From Marchantia polymorpha subsp. ruderalis (Eukaryota; Streptophyta; Marchantiopsida; Marchantiales; Marchantiaceae), in the NCBI GenBank assembly GCA_037833965.1, contig AP031353.1:3288501-3352500 (forward strand): a stretch of 64,000 nt of DNA. Reading direction: 5' to 3'. Both the position numbers and the translations under genes were made by a program. Below are positions 1-8,781 of the stretch, piece after piece. The notes under the pieces were generated by a model, which saw only the letters and a list, made by a program, of their open reading frames with translations, was not told where the DNA came from and ran no database searches. How positions within the stretch are numbered: position 1 is the first letter of the stretch; each line of letters begins with the position of its first letter.

Positions 1-2549
1 AAGGTTCCCCAGCTGCGAGTGTCTCCACTCAGGGTGCCGCAGATCGGTCTACGCGCATTTCAAGATGTGCTGCTGAGGCTGAAGCTCGATTTTCTCCTGT
101 GGGGGTGGAACTGGACATGTCCGGAGATGGTGCGCGAGTATCTGCAGGAGAGACACAAGCCCTCTCGCGGATTCCGCCACATCCAGAAAGATGGGACATT
201 TGCAACTGGGCGTAGGTGTTGGGCAGGTGTGCCGGCGAGGAAGGGGATCTCCTCTTCGAGGCCGATAGCGTGAAGGTGTCCCAGGAGGAAGAAATCTCCT
301 ACAATGAGCTCTTCAAAGTTGCCAGGCATCCCAAGAACGGTTTCCGGACACGGGATTACAAAGATCGATTGCGGAGAAATGTCGCGACTGCATTGCTGCA
401 GATATTGCAGCCGACCAAGACCGCTTACATGCATGGTTGGCAGGTAGAATTTGTGGAGCTAGTGTTGTCAGGAGCTCTAGTGCATTGGGCACGGCTCCTG
501 TGGAAGGTGACGCGCCAACATGCGCAAGAAGAGAAAGGAGGAACCCTCAATCATCTATCGCCTTACTTGATCGTGTTTTATCGGGCGATGGGATGTTTGA
601 CAAATGCTGAGAAAACACGGTTTCCGCAGCTGACCCGGAACTATCCAGGTAGATATTCGAGGGAGGCCGAAGTAGACACGGATCCGGACGAGGAACCTGC
701 CAGTACGCCTCCGGCTCCGGCTCCAGCAAGAGCAGCAGAAGAACGTCGAAGTGAGCGCATTCCGCGAAAGCGGAAGTGGGATGAGAGACCAGAGGACAGG
801 CAGCCGGAAGTGCCAGCTGCGCCGACTCGTGGTCGGCCCACCCCCGAGCCTCACAGTCGACCAAAACAGAGGGCACGCAAAATGCCAACTGGTACTGAGG
901 AGACCGGGCGAACTCCGACCAGGCGGAATCTCACACAGGAGGAGATAATCGCGCAGATTCTAGGGAAGACGACAAATACCTCTCCACAGAAGGCACCAAG
1001 GCCTTCGGGAGGAGATGGACGGACTGACAGTCGGCCGACTACGAGTCGGACGACTGAAGGCCGACAAGCGGAAGGAAGGCCAACTAAACGGCGCGTTGAA
1101 CCGGACCGCAGGCCGGAAGCAGAAGAGAGTTTGGCTGACGAGCCAACAACCCTCAGAGGGTCGTCCTCGGCGGAAGGCACTTCTGGGAAAACGCCACCAG
1201 CAAGCAGGCCAAGTGGGGTCAAGATGCGCAGGGTGTATCCGACTCCCAGTCGGACAACTGCTGGTCGGCCGACTGCGAGTCGGACAACAGAGAGTCGGCC
1301 GGATTTGCCGACTGCGAGACGGACGGGGCCGACGACCAGTGTGCGGACGCCTTCGGCGGACGCACCTTCAGCGAAGACACCTTCCGCGCAGATTGCGCCG
1401 GAAGGGCAAGCAGCAGAAGCGGGCGGTGCAAAAGTGACAAGAGTCACTGCGGCGTCGACCCCTTCGGAGACCGAAGATCGAGCCGGAACAGGGGCTCAAG
1501 CAGTGGGATCTCCCACTGCCCTGGATATTTTAGCAGGCAGTGGAGCAGCAGTCGCAGCGGAAGGTGCTGCGCGCCACAGTTCCAGGGAGTCGCCAAGGGA
1601 TTCGGTGGCGACTAAAATCCTCGAGACTGAGGATGAGACGAGCTCGGAAGAGCAGGAAGCGGATTCGGTGCAGAAAACGCCAACAGGGGTGTTGTGCGAA
1701 CAGATAGTTCCACTCCTGCGATATCTGGATCGCAAGACATCCAAGTACGCGGGTACTGGAAAACCGCAGTCTTATGTGGAGACTATCAGGCGAAGGACGA
1801 GGAGCAAGGTGGCAAGGTGGGCCTCTAGGTGCCAAGTATATGTGGATAGGAACACCGCCCTCCGACAACACCTGGCGGTCACACAGAAGCTATACCAAGC
1901 CTTGCAGCAGCAGAGGGAGGATGCGGCGACGAAAAGTCAGGCGGATGCCGAGCTAATGCGGGCAAAGATCGAGTCAGAATTGCAGGAAGAGCGGAGACAA
2001 AACCACGTCCTAGCAGCCGAGCTTGCGCGCCATACGCGCGCCTTAGAAGAAAGTCAAAGGGGCCGCAAGGAGGATGAGGAGTTGTTGCGCAACTTGCAAT
2101 CCGAGTGCTCGGATTTGAGGGCACAACGTGCGGAAGCAGAAATGCAGCTAGCAGAGGTGGAGAGCAGCTGCAGGGCGCGAGGAGAGTTGGCGACACGGGT
2201 GACTCGTTGTCTAAAAGGATACGCCCATTGGGAGGTGGCAGCTCAAGAGAGGATCACACTCAGGGAGTTCGAGCTTCGGGCGGCGGCATTGACGGAGGGT
2301 GACAGTCGGAGTCGGCGGCGAGTGGCGAGGAAATTAGAAACCTTCTTGTCGGGTGCGCGCGACACTATGGCGCACTTAGAGTCGGAAGTCACTACAGCGC
2401 TCCGACGCCTGGGGTTGCGCAGCCGGTCGGAAGACTGGCAAGGTAGAGACAGCGAGCGGAGCAGTCCGGCGCGCAGGAGGCGCAGCACCGGATCAGCCGA
2501 GTGCAGTAGAATAGTTTGGTTTCGCGCAGATGCTGCGAGTAGTAGATAG
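1..2549 (+). pseudogene. LTR-encoded coiled-coil ORF, subtype B, broken
   Basis: The product aligns along its length with the 1046-aa LTR ORF described at 4359-7499. Shared landmarks are the LDFLLWGWN segment, RTRDYKDR, EEKGGTLNHLSP, the CEQ-VPLLRYLDRK block and the coiled-coil C-terminus. The reading frame is broken twice. The N-terminal part is in the frame starting near 19, a one-base shift occurs around 176-190, and an in-frame TAG lies at 213-215 where the relatives have Gln. From 216 to 2549 it is open for 777 codons, but that stretch begins at GTG, not ATG. The low-complexity middle repeats Ser-Arg-Thr-Thr-type units. The molecular function is unknown. Confidence 0.75.
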
Positions 2550-2578
2550 GATAGCGTAGTGCTAGTTAGGATCTTTGT

Positions 2579-2610
2579 GGGTATAAAGTAGATCAAGGCG
2601 TTTTGCCTTG
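2579..2610 (+). promoter_or_regulatory. LTR core promoter: TATA box and adjacent hairpin
   Basis: A TATAAAG motif sits at about 2582-2588, some 35 bp after the ORF stop. It is followed by a perfect 6-bp stem, CAAGGC-GTTTT-GCCTTG, at 2594-2610. All related LTRs here have the same arrangement, with paired changes in the stem (see findings). It probably marks the U3/R boundary. Confidence 0.6.
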
Positions 2611-3250
2611 GGACTCTTCCAGTTTCGGAAGTGCAGATCAGGAACTCACTTTCTTGGCGTGTTGGTGCATTTTGGTCCTGGCACCACGTAGAGAAGCTGC
2701 AGCATAGCGAAGTTACCGTATGTTGTAGTTGAAGGCCTTCGGCTGAATGTTCAGAGCTAGCACCCGGTTAGAGACTTGAGTAGTGCGGATCTGCACCTGC
2801 GGGTGATTTCTGATGCTCAGAGCCGGCTGCGAGTTAGAGACTTGAACAGTTCCCCCTTACTCCTTTGAGTGACATATCCTGATTGTACTCCTACGGGAAG
2901 TTTCCCCTGAATGCCAATGTGAAGTTTTATTACTTCGTGTAAGCCTTGGTTTGTAATTCAGGTTGTGTGTGTGTTACTGGATCGTGTCTCAGTTAAGTTC
3001 TCAGTCGGGTCTGCACTCCCTGCGTTTGGTGTGTTAGTCGAGGGTGACGTCCACGGCGTATGAAGAGGCTTTGGCCGAAGTGGGAAGTCCAGTCCGGGTA
3101 CCCTACGCTAGTTCCTGGCGGAAGGGCAGTAAAAGCCGGAGTGGGAGGCACTACCTGCAGAACCTCTGAGTGAACTTTTGAGACCCTTTCCCCCTGAAAT
3201 CCGAAGCGGAGGTCCTGACCGACCTCCGAGTTGTGCTTTTTACCAGTTTC

Positions 3251-3251
<1 letters not shown>

Positions 3252-3282
<31 letters not shown>
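3252..3282. repeat. GT microsatellite in LTR U5
   Basis: A run of about 15 GT units. The duplicate copy at 59096-59142 has about nine more units, which accounts for the 18-bp offset change between the two large repeats. Confidence 0.95.
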
Positions 3283-3283
<1 letters not shown>

Positions 3284-3342
3284 GAGTGACCACGCTGTAC
3301 CGTGCATCCTCCGAGTCGAGATCCTCCTCTAAGTCGAGCACT

Positions 3343-3347
3343 GCAGT
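3343..3347. repeat. Left target-site duplication GCAGT
   Basis: GCAGT abuts the LTR start at 3348 and is repeated exactly at 19921-19925 after the other LTR, which defines one insertion event. Confidence 0.9.
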
Positions 3348-4293
3348 TGTAATAACCCACTAAAGGCTAAAACTGCAATATAGTGGTAGAAAGGTCGAAC
3401 CCACAGGGACAGAGGAACACACAAGGTACAAAGTGTCACGTTTTAACAGACTATTGAGGAGTTTGAATTCTCAGGCAACTGTCACTCCCAGAAATACTGC
3501 AAGTGTCCACTCGGAGCGCACTCGGAGGTCGCACAGTGCAGCGTAACACACACACACACACACCTGAAACTACAGAAACACAACCCAGAGATCCGTTAGG
3601 ACCTCTACTCAAGATTTCAGGGGGGAAGTCTCTCGCGAGCACACTCAGCGAAGCTGCGGGCAGTGGCTTCCAACTCCGGCTTTTACAACACTTCCACTAG
3701 CTTGCTGCTAGTGTAGGAAACCCGGTTTGGACTGCCTACTTCGGATCGAAGTCACTCCTACGCGGTGAACAACACTCTCAACTCACAAAACGCGCAGAGA
3801 ACACAGGTCCGCACTGAAGGACTCACTGTGAAACATTCCAGTAACACAACAACAGTCTATTGAAGAGTTTGAATTCTCAGGCACTTGTCATTCCCAGAAA
3901 TACTATAGGGGTTACCCTCAAGGCACCTGCTGCAGCGTAACCTGAATTTACAACCAAGGCTTACACGAAGTGGCAAAACTTCACTTTGGCATTCAGGGGA
4001 AAAAATCCCAAGGGAGTACAATCAGAAAGAAACACTCGAAGGTGTAGGGGCGAAACTGTTCAAGTATCTAACTAGTCACTGGCTCTGAGCATCGGCAGTC
4101 ACCCGCAGGTGCAGATCCGAACTACTCAAGTCTCTAACCAATGTACTAGCTCTGAACATTCGGCCGAAGGCCTTCAGCTACAAAATGCGGAACGCTAAGT
4201 TGTAACTCCTCCTGCGTGGTGACAGAACTCAAGGACACAAACACGCAAAGGAAATGGGTTCCTGATCTATACTTCTGAGTTTGGGAAAGAACC

Positions 4294-4324
4294 CCAGGCA
4301 AAACGCCTGGAACTATTTTATACC
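4294..4324 (-). promoter_or_regulatory. LTR core promoter: TATA box and hairpin (3' LTR)
   Basis: On the minus strand GGTATAAAATAG (4324-4313) lies 35 bp after the LTR ORF stop. It is followed by the hairpin CCAGGC-GTTTT-GCCTGG (4310-4294). Transcription should begin just beyond, which places the LTR ORF entirely in U3. Confidence 0.6.
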
Positions 4325-4358
4325 TTCTAAGTCCTAACTAGCACTACACTGCACTACG

Positions 4359-7300
4359 CTACACGCCTGCACGGAACCACGCTACACTACACTCCGCGGA
4401 ACCTGTACTACGTCTCCTGCGCGGCCGACTGCCGCGCACTAACTCCCTACCCTGCCAATCTTCCGCTCGACTGCGCAGTCCCAAACGCTGCAACGCCGCG
4501 GACACCTCCACTTCGAGGGCGGACATGGTATCCTGTGCCTTCGACAGAAAGGCATCGAGCTTCTTTGCTACCTTCCGCCGACTCCTACTGTCGCCTGACA
4601 ACAACCCGGCTGCGCGTAATTCAAACTCACGCAGTGTGAGTTTCTCCTGCGCCTTCACTTCCCAGTGGGCGTAGCCCTTGAGACAGTGGGCGACACGCCT
4701 CGCCGTCTCCACCTTCGTGCGATCCGCCTCCTTCCTGCGATCCTCTTCAATTATCACTAATTGCGATTCGGCTTCAGCACGTTGCGCTCTCAATTCGCCA
4801 CACTCTGACTGTAACCTGCGGATTAACTCTTCATCCGCCTGCCGTGCGAGCTGACATTGTTCCAACAACCGCGTCTGTCGCACGAGCTCCTCTGACAAAA
4901 TCCGATTCTGGGTCTGCTCAGAAATGAGTGCTTCCTTGACCTTCACCTGCTCCTTGGTGAGCTCGTCCAGTTTCTCATCCTTCATCTTCTCGGAGTGCTT
5001 GTAGAATTTCTGATTAAGCTTATACTGACCCCACAAGCATGCATGCTTCTCCTTCAATTCCCTCAACTCCTGGTCCACTCTAGCTAATAGCTTGCTGGTG
5101 TGGACTTTAGTGCGAGTCCGCCTGCGCACTAACTCGATGTAAGATCTCGGCTGGAGTGGGTCGGCGTATTTATCGACCTTGCGATCCAAGTACCTCAGCA
5201 ACGGAATCACCTGCTCAGAGAGCGCCGCCGCCGGCGCTCCAACAATTTCCTCCTCCTCCTCCTCGGTGTCTTCTGCTCCTGACATTTCTTCCGTGGAGCC
5301 TCCGTCGTCATCATCCGAGTGGAGAATTTCAGTCGCCATTGATTGCGTCGGCGACTGCCCCGAGTGGGGCTGCACGTCATCGACGTGTGCTGCCTGCGAA
5401 GGCACGGCTGCAGCCTCGCTGCTCGTCGCCAAAATGTCTAAGGCGGAAGGCGAATGTACCCGTGCGGCATCCCCGTCGCTCGCTTGATGGTTGTCTACCG
5501 CGTCCTCTCTGCCGCCGTCGCCCGCCGCCGAAGGCGATCGAGCGGAGGGTGGCTGCGCGGGGTTTGATTGCGCATCGCGCATCGAAATTTCATCCCGCGG
5601 ACAGTCACTCCGCTCCTCCGTCTGTTGCTGCTCCCTTGATCGGTCCGTGGAGGCTGTGCCCGGCCCGTGCGCAGGCGCAATTGCCGGCGCCTTGTCCGCC
5701 GCAGGCGTAGCGCCGCGGACATCCATCGCCGAAGGCGACATGGCCGGGGGCCGCTCGCCCGATGTCCCTTGGCCTATAGGCCCTACCGCCGAAGGCGCAT
5801 CTATCGGCGGACTTCCCGCCGATGGTGCGGCCTCCGCACGCTCCCTGCTCGTATCTCCTCGGCTCGAAGGCCCTGGCGCCGAAGGCGCGAATTGCGGCGC
5901 GTGGTGCGCCGGAGGGTCTGGCCCCGAGGGCCGGTGTCTCGTAGGCGGTTCTTCCGCCGGCTCCTTCCCCTTCCTACGTTGGAACAGGGGTGATTCTTGC
6001 CTGTGCACAGGCGGCACGTGTGGAGGTGTCCTGTGCACAGGCGACCTGTGCACAGGTGAGCGCCTGTGCACAGGCGGACTGCTCCTTCCCACGCGTAAGC
6101 GTAGATCCACGTCCACTTGTGATCGCCTGTCCGCGGAGGCTCGTCCGTCCGCGGAGGTTCGCCTGTGCGCAAACGGAACATCTGTCCGCATCGCACGTGG
6201 TAACTCCGGAGGCCCTTGGCCCGTAGGCGGCCTCTCTCCCGTCGAGGTTGCAGCGTGGCCCGTTGCTCCTACGGTCGTCCGCGCTTCCTCATGCTTCTCT
6301 GGCGACGCACTTCCTTTCTCCGTCGCAATCGTCGCCGTGTCCGCACTGTCGGCTGGTAACACCAGTCTGCGTGCCTTCTGCTTCGGCCGGCTGTATGACT
6401 CGCACAGCGGCCGCGGTCGAATGGGAGCAGAGGGTTCTTGATGCTGCTCCTCTTCAGACTCTTCCCTCCATCGCCGCTTCCGCGGCACTCGCGCTGCAGG
6501 AGTGTGTCTCCCTTCGTCCCTTCGCCTTGATGGGGTAGAAGTCGGTGACTCCTCTGCATCAGTGTCGACCTCATTCTCCCGCACATACTTCCCGGGATGG
6601 TCGATGGACAATGGCGGAAAATGTTCAAGCTCCGCCGCTGTCAAACAATTCCGCTGTCGATAAAAATTGATGAGGAAAGGAGAAAGATGGTTTAGAGTCC
6701 CCCCCTTCTCCTCAAACGCGTGCTGTCGCATCACCCTGTGCAGGATGCTCGCCCAGTGAATTGGAGTTCCCTCGATGACGCACTCCACAAAAGAGACCTG
6801 CCACAATGTGATGTAGCAGGCGCGGTGCGGCTGCAGTAATTGCATCAGCGCCGCGGACAAAGTCCGGCGAAATCGATCCTTGTAATCACGGGTCCTGTAC
6901 CCATTCTTGGTAGACCTCCCGGTCTTGAACAGCTCCACAAATTGCGCCTCTTCCTGCTTGGTCACCTTGATGCTCTCACTGTCGAAAAGGAGATGCCCTG
7001 GCATGCCAGCACATCTTCCCAACGCCTGCGCCCAATCTTGGACTGTCCACCGATCAACATGCGGACGCAATCCGCGCGAGGGTGGTCCCTGTGGCTCTAG
7101 CCACTCGCGCACCATATTCGCACAGATGTAGTTCCATCCCCATAGCAAGAAATCGAGCTTTCTTGCTATTAAGCGCTCCTCGAAAGCGCGCAGCCCGTTC
7201 TGTGGTAGGCGAAGTGGCACCATCCGCAATCTGCTCGGTCTCGTCATTGCGTTCCTGGGGTTCGTTCGCCCGCTCATTCTACTTCCGCACCGCCCGAGCT

Positions 7301-7499
7301 TCTTTCTCTCTCGGCAAACTCTAATCGCCCTCAATTCCAAATCACGCGCATTCACTTCTCCCTCAATCAACAAGAAATCTCCTGTGCGACGACGTCGAGA
7401 ATGTTCCGCAGCCAGCAGATGGATGCGCGCAGCGCGCACAAGAGATTGGAATCGCGAATTCAAGAATGGGACGTTCTCCGCCGCCCGGTCGAAGGTCAT
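4359..7499 (-). CDS. LTR U3-encoded 1046-aa protein of unknown function
   Basis: One uninterrupted ORF lies in the 3' LTR, in the same sense as gag-pol. Residues about 94-310 look globular and are the best conserved part between LTR subtypes, with LDFLLWGWN, a YRTRDYKDRF block, then GTPIHWASILHRVM and LNHLSPFLINFY. The pattern resembles the plant 'putative transposon protein' or mobile-domain type of sequence, but that link is only my impression. Residues about 310-730 are low complexity, rich in Pro, Arg and Ser, with PVHR repeats encoded by a DNA palindrome. An acidic stretch follows, then a long predicted coiled coil rich in Glu, Leu, Arg and Gln (roughly 790-1000) and a basic tail. There is no RT, integrase or zinc-knuckle motif. 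In the genomic RNA it would lie 3' of pol, like a retroviral accessory gene. Confidence 0.85.
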   Translation of the reverse strand: MTFDRAAENVPFLNSRFQSLVRAARIHLLAAEHSRRRRTGDFLLIEGEVNARDLELRAIRVCRERKKLGRCGSRMSGRTNPRNAMTRPSRLRMVPLRLPQNGLRAFEERLIARKLDFLLWGWNYICANMVREWLEPQGPPSRGLRPHVDRWTVQDWAQALGRCAGMPGHLLFDSESIKVTKQEEAQFVELFKTGRSTKNGYRTRDYKDRFRRTLSAALMQLLQPHRACYITLWQVSFVECVIEGTPIHWASILHRVMRQHAFEEKGGTLNHLSPFLINFYRQRNCLTAAELEHFPPLSIDHPGKYVRENEVDTDAEESPTSTPSRRRDEGRHTPAARVPRKRRWREESEEEQHQEPSAPIRPRPLCESYSRPKQKARRLVLPADSADTATIATEKGSASPEKHEEARTTVGATGHAATSTGERPPTGQGPPELPRAMRTDVPFAHRRTSADGRASADRRSQVDVDLRLRVGRSSPPVHRRSPVHRSPVHRTPPHVPPVHRQESPLFQRRKGKEPAEEPPTRHRPSGPDPPAHHAPQFAPSAPGPSSRGDTSRERAEAAPSAGSPPIDAPSAVGPIGQGTSGERPPAMSPSAMDVRGATPAADKAPAIAPAHGPGTASTDRSREQQQTEERSDCPRDEISMRDAQSNPAQPPSARSPSAAGDGGREDAVDNHQASDGDAARVHSPSALDILATSSEAAAVPSQAAHVDDVQPHSGQSPTQSMATEILHSDDDDGGSTEEMSGAEDTEEEEEEIVGAPAAALSEQVIPLLRYLDRKVDKYADPLQPRSYIELVRRRTRTKVHTSKLLARVDQELRELKEKHACLWGQYKLNQKFYKHSEKMKDEKLDELTKEQVKVKEALISEQTQNRILSEELVRQTRLLEQCQLARQADEELIRRLQSECGELRAQRAEAESQLVIIEEDRRKEADRTKVETARRVAHCLKGYAHWEVKAQEKLTLREFELRAAGLLSGDSRSRRKVAKKLDAFLSKAQDTMSALEVEVSAALQRLGLRSRAEDWQGRELVRGSRPRRRRSTGSAECSVAWFRAGV

Positions 7500-8744
7500 G
7501 GTCGGCTCTTGCTCGTGAAGAACGTCTCACTTGATGGCCGCGCCGGCTGTACGCTGGAACGGTCTTCGCTCTCACGCGCGGCTTCACGCTCCGCCGTCGT
7601 CGATTAAACTCTCACGCTCGAATTGGCGGGTTTGAACTCCGCGAGCGTATTACCCCGCGGACATGGGGGCGTAGCGCCGAAGGCGAGTTTTCCGCCTTGC
7701 GCGGTACACTTGTTCGTACCGCCCCTCGGCCAATCCCCCTTTGCCTTGACGCGTGTGTCCGCATGTCGGACAAAAGTTCAACTCCTGCCTGTGCGCAGGC
7801 AGGAGCCTCGGCGGATTCTCCGCCGGCGCGGAACTTGAACATCCTCCTGTGCACAGGCGTCCGCCTGTGCGCAGGCGAATTCCGTGCGCGGCGCTGCGCT
7901 GGCGCGGAAGGCGTTGACCGTGGTCAGCCGTCTCCGTCCAGTCTGTCCGTTCCTTGTCTCTTCGTCGGCGCTTCCGCCGCCGCAACTCCGTCCGTCCAAG
8001 AGCGCATCCACCCTTCCCGTCCGCATGGTCCGTACCGATTTGATTACTCTGGCGGCTCTTCCGCCGTACGCGGCGCGGTGCTGGCGCGGAAGGCGCCGTA
8101 CACTTTCTACCTCACAAGGCGCATTTCTAGGGCCCAAGGCGGATTTCCCGCCGACGCCGAAGCGCCTGTGCACAGGCGACCTGTGCGTAGGCGGACTTCG
8201 CGCCTCCCCTAACCCTACTTCGCCTGTGCACAGGCGAACGCCTTCGTCCGCGCATAGGACAAAACTTGATTCCCCCTTCCGCCGTAGGCGGAATTCGCGC
8301 CGGTGGCGAACTCCTTCCGCCGTAGGCGACCGCCTCCGTTTCTTCCAATAGTGATAACTCCCTAAGTCCTCATCCGTTCCAAGCGTTCTTGGACTCGTTG
8401 GAATCGGTGCGTCGAGCTCTTTCCAACGGGACCCTAACTTGGTCAAGGCGCCCGAGGGTTGACCTAATTATGGAGGGTTTCCCTACAGCCGCGGACGCAA
8501 CCTCCGAAGGCGGGTTTTGCGCCTTGCGTCGTAGGGGTCCTAACTGCAGAGCTCGCAGGGAGGGTGGTGCCTGTCCTTACTGCTGCAACCCAAATCCCAG
8601 ATTCTACAATATCCCTCGAGAATCCCCGCGATCTTCCGGATTCACTTCGTTTTGATGTACCGAAGGCTATTTACAATGCTGCCAGGGTACAGTTTTCCAA
8701 AAATGTTTTAATTTCCTCAAAATTGCCAAAAGTGGTGTACCACA

Positions 8745-8762
8745 TGCTCCCCTCCTCAATTG
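8745..8762 (-). other. Polypurine tract
   Basis: The minus strand reads CAATTGAGGAGGGGAGCA directly before the 3' LTR start. It is the expected plus-strand primer for reverse transcription and confirms the LTR boundary. Confidence 0.9.
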
Positions 8763-8781
8763 TGAGCGCCCACGCGAACAC

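Larger units (their letters stand above)
1..3347 (+). mobile_element. LTR of diverged subtype ('B'), right part, interrupted by nested element
   Basis: This plus-strand LTR belongs to the same broad family as the 5.4 kb LTRs nearby but is clearly diverged. It carries a broken U3 ORF, then a TATA box, then a roughly 0.9 kb R-U5 region with a GT microsatellite. It is cut at 3347 by the element at 3348-19920 and resumes at 19921. Its left end is outside the window, but the second copy shows it starting at 54478 with TGTGGTAACACAC. No internal gag-pol belongs to it, so it is probably a solo LTR. Confidence 0.8.
1..8139. repeat. Long direct repeat, copy 1 (matches 55844-64000)
   Basis: This block is nearly identical to 55844-64000, with offset 55843 before the GT microsatellite and 55861 after it. 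I saw only about five single-base differences (for example at 472, 3797, 5153, 5648 and 6921) plus an 18-bp change in microsatellite length. The block contains an LTR with a broken ORF and the start of a second LTR nested in it, so the nest formed before the duplication. The repeat runs off both window edges, so its true length is unknown. Confidence 0.95.
3348..8744 (-). repeat. 3' LTR (5397 bp) of the complete element
   Basis: Read on the minus strand the LTR starts TGTGGTACACCAC at 8744 and ends in TTATTACA at 3348. From the TATA position I infer about 4.45 kb of U3 and about 0.94 kb of R-U5. U3 contains about 1.2 kb of non-coding sequence with palindromic motifs and a foldback module, followed by the 1046-codon ORF. 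It is 18 bp longer than the 5' LTR; the extra 18 bp encode a six-residue repeat unit. Confidence 0.93.

Noticed and set aside
5990-6090. Clustered short palindromes that look like a CRISPR or other array
   Set aside because: Spacing is irregular, spacers are absent or tiny, and the units lie in a plant LTR ORF.
5491-6441. Long open frame opposite the LTR ORF (316 codons, plus strand), repeated in every LTR copy
   Set aside because: It is the antisense shadow of the GC-rich low-complexity part of the U3 ORF. Its Gly/Ala/Cys-rich composition mirrors the sense repeats.
7778-8446. ORF of 222 codons upstream of the LTR ORF on the minus strand
   Set aside because: It runs through palindromic U3 repeats and is broken in other copies. 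Its Arg-rich translation shows no conserved domain.
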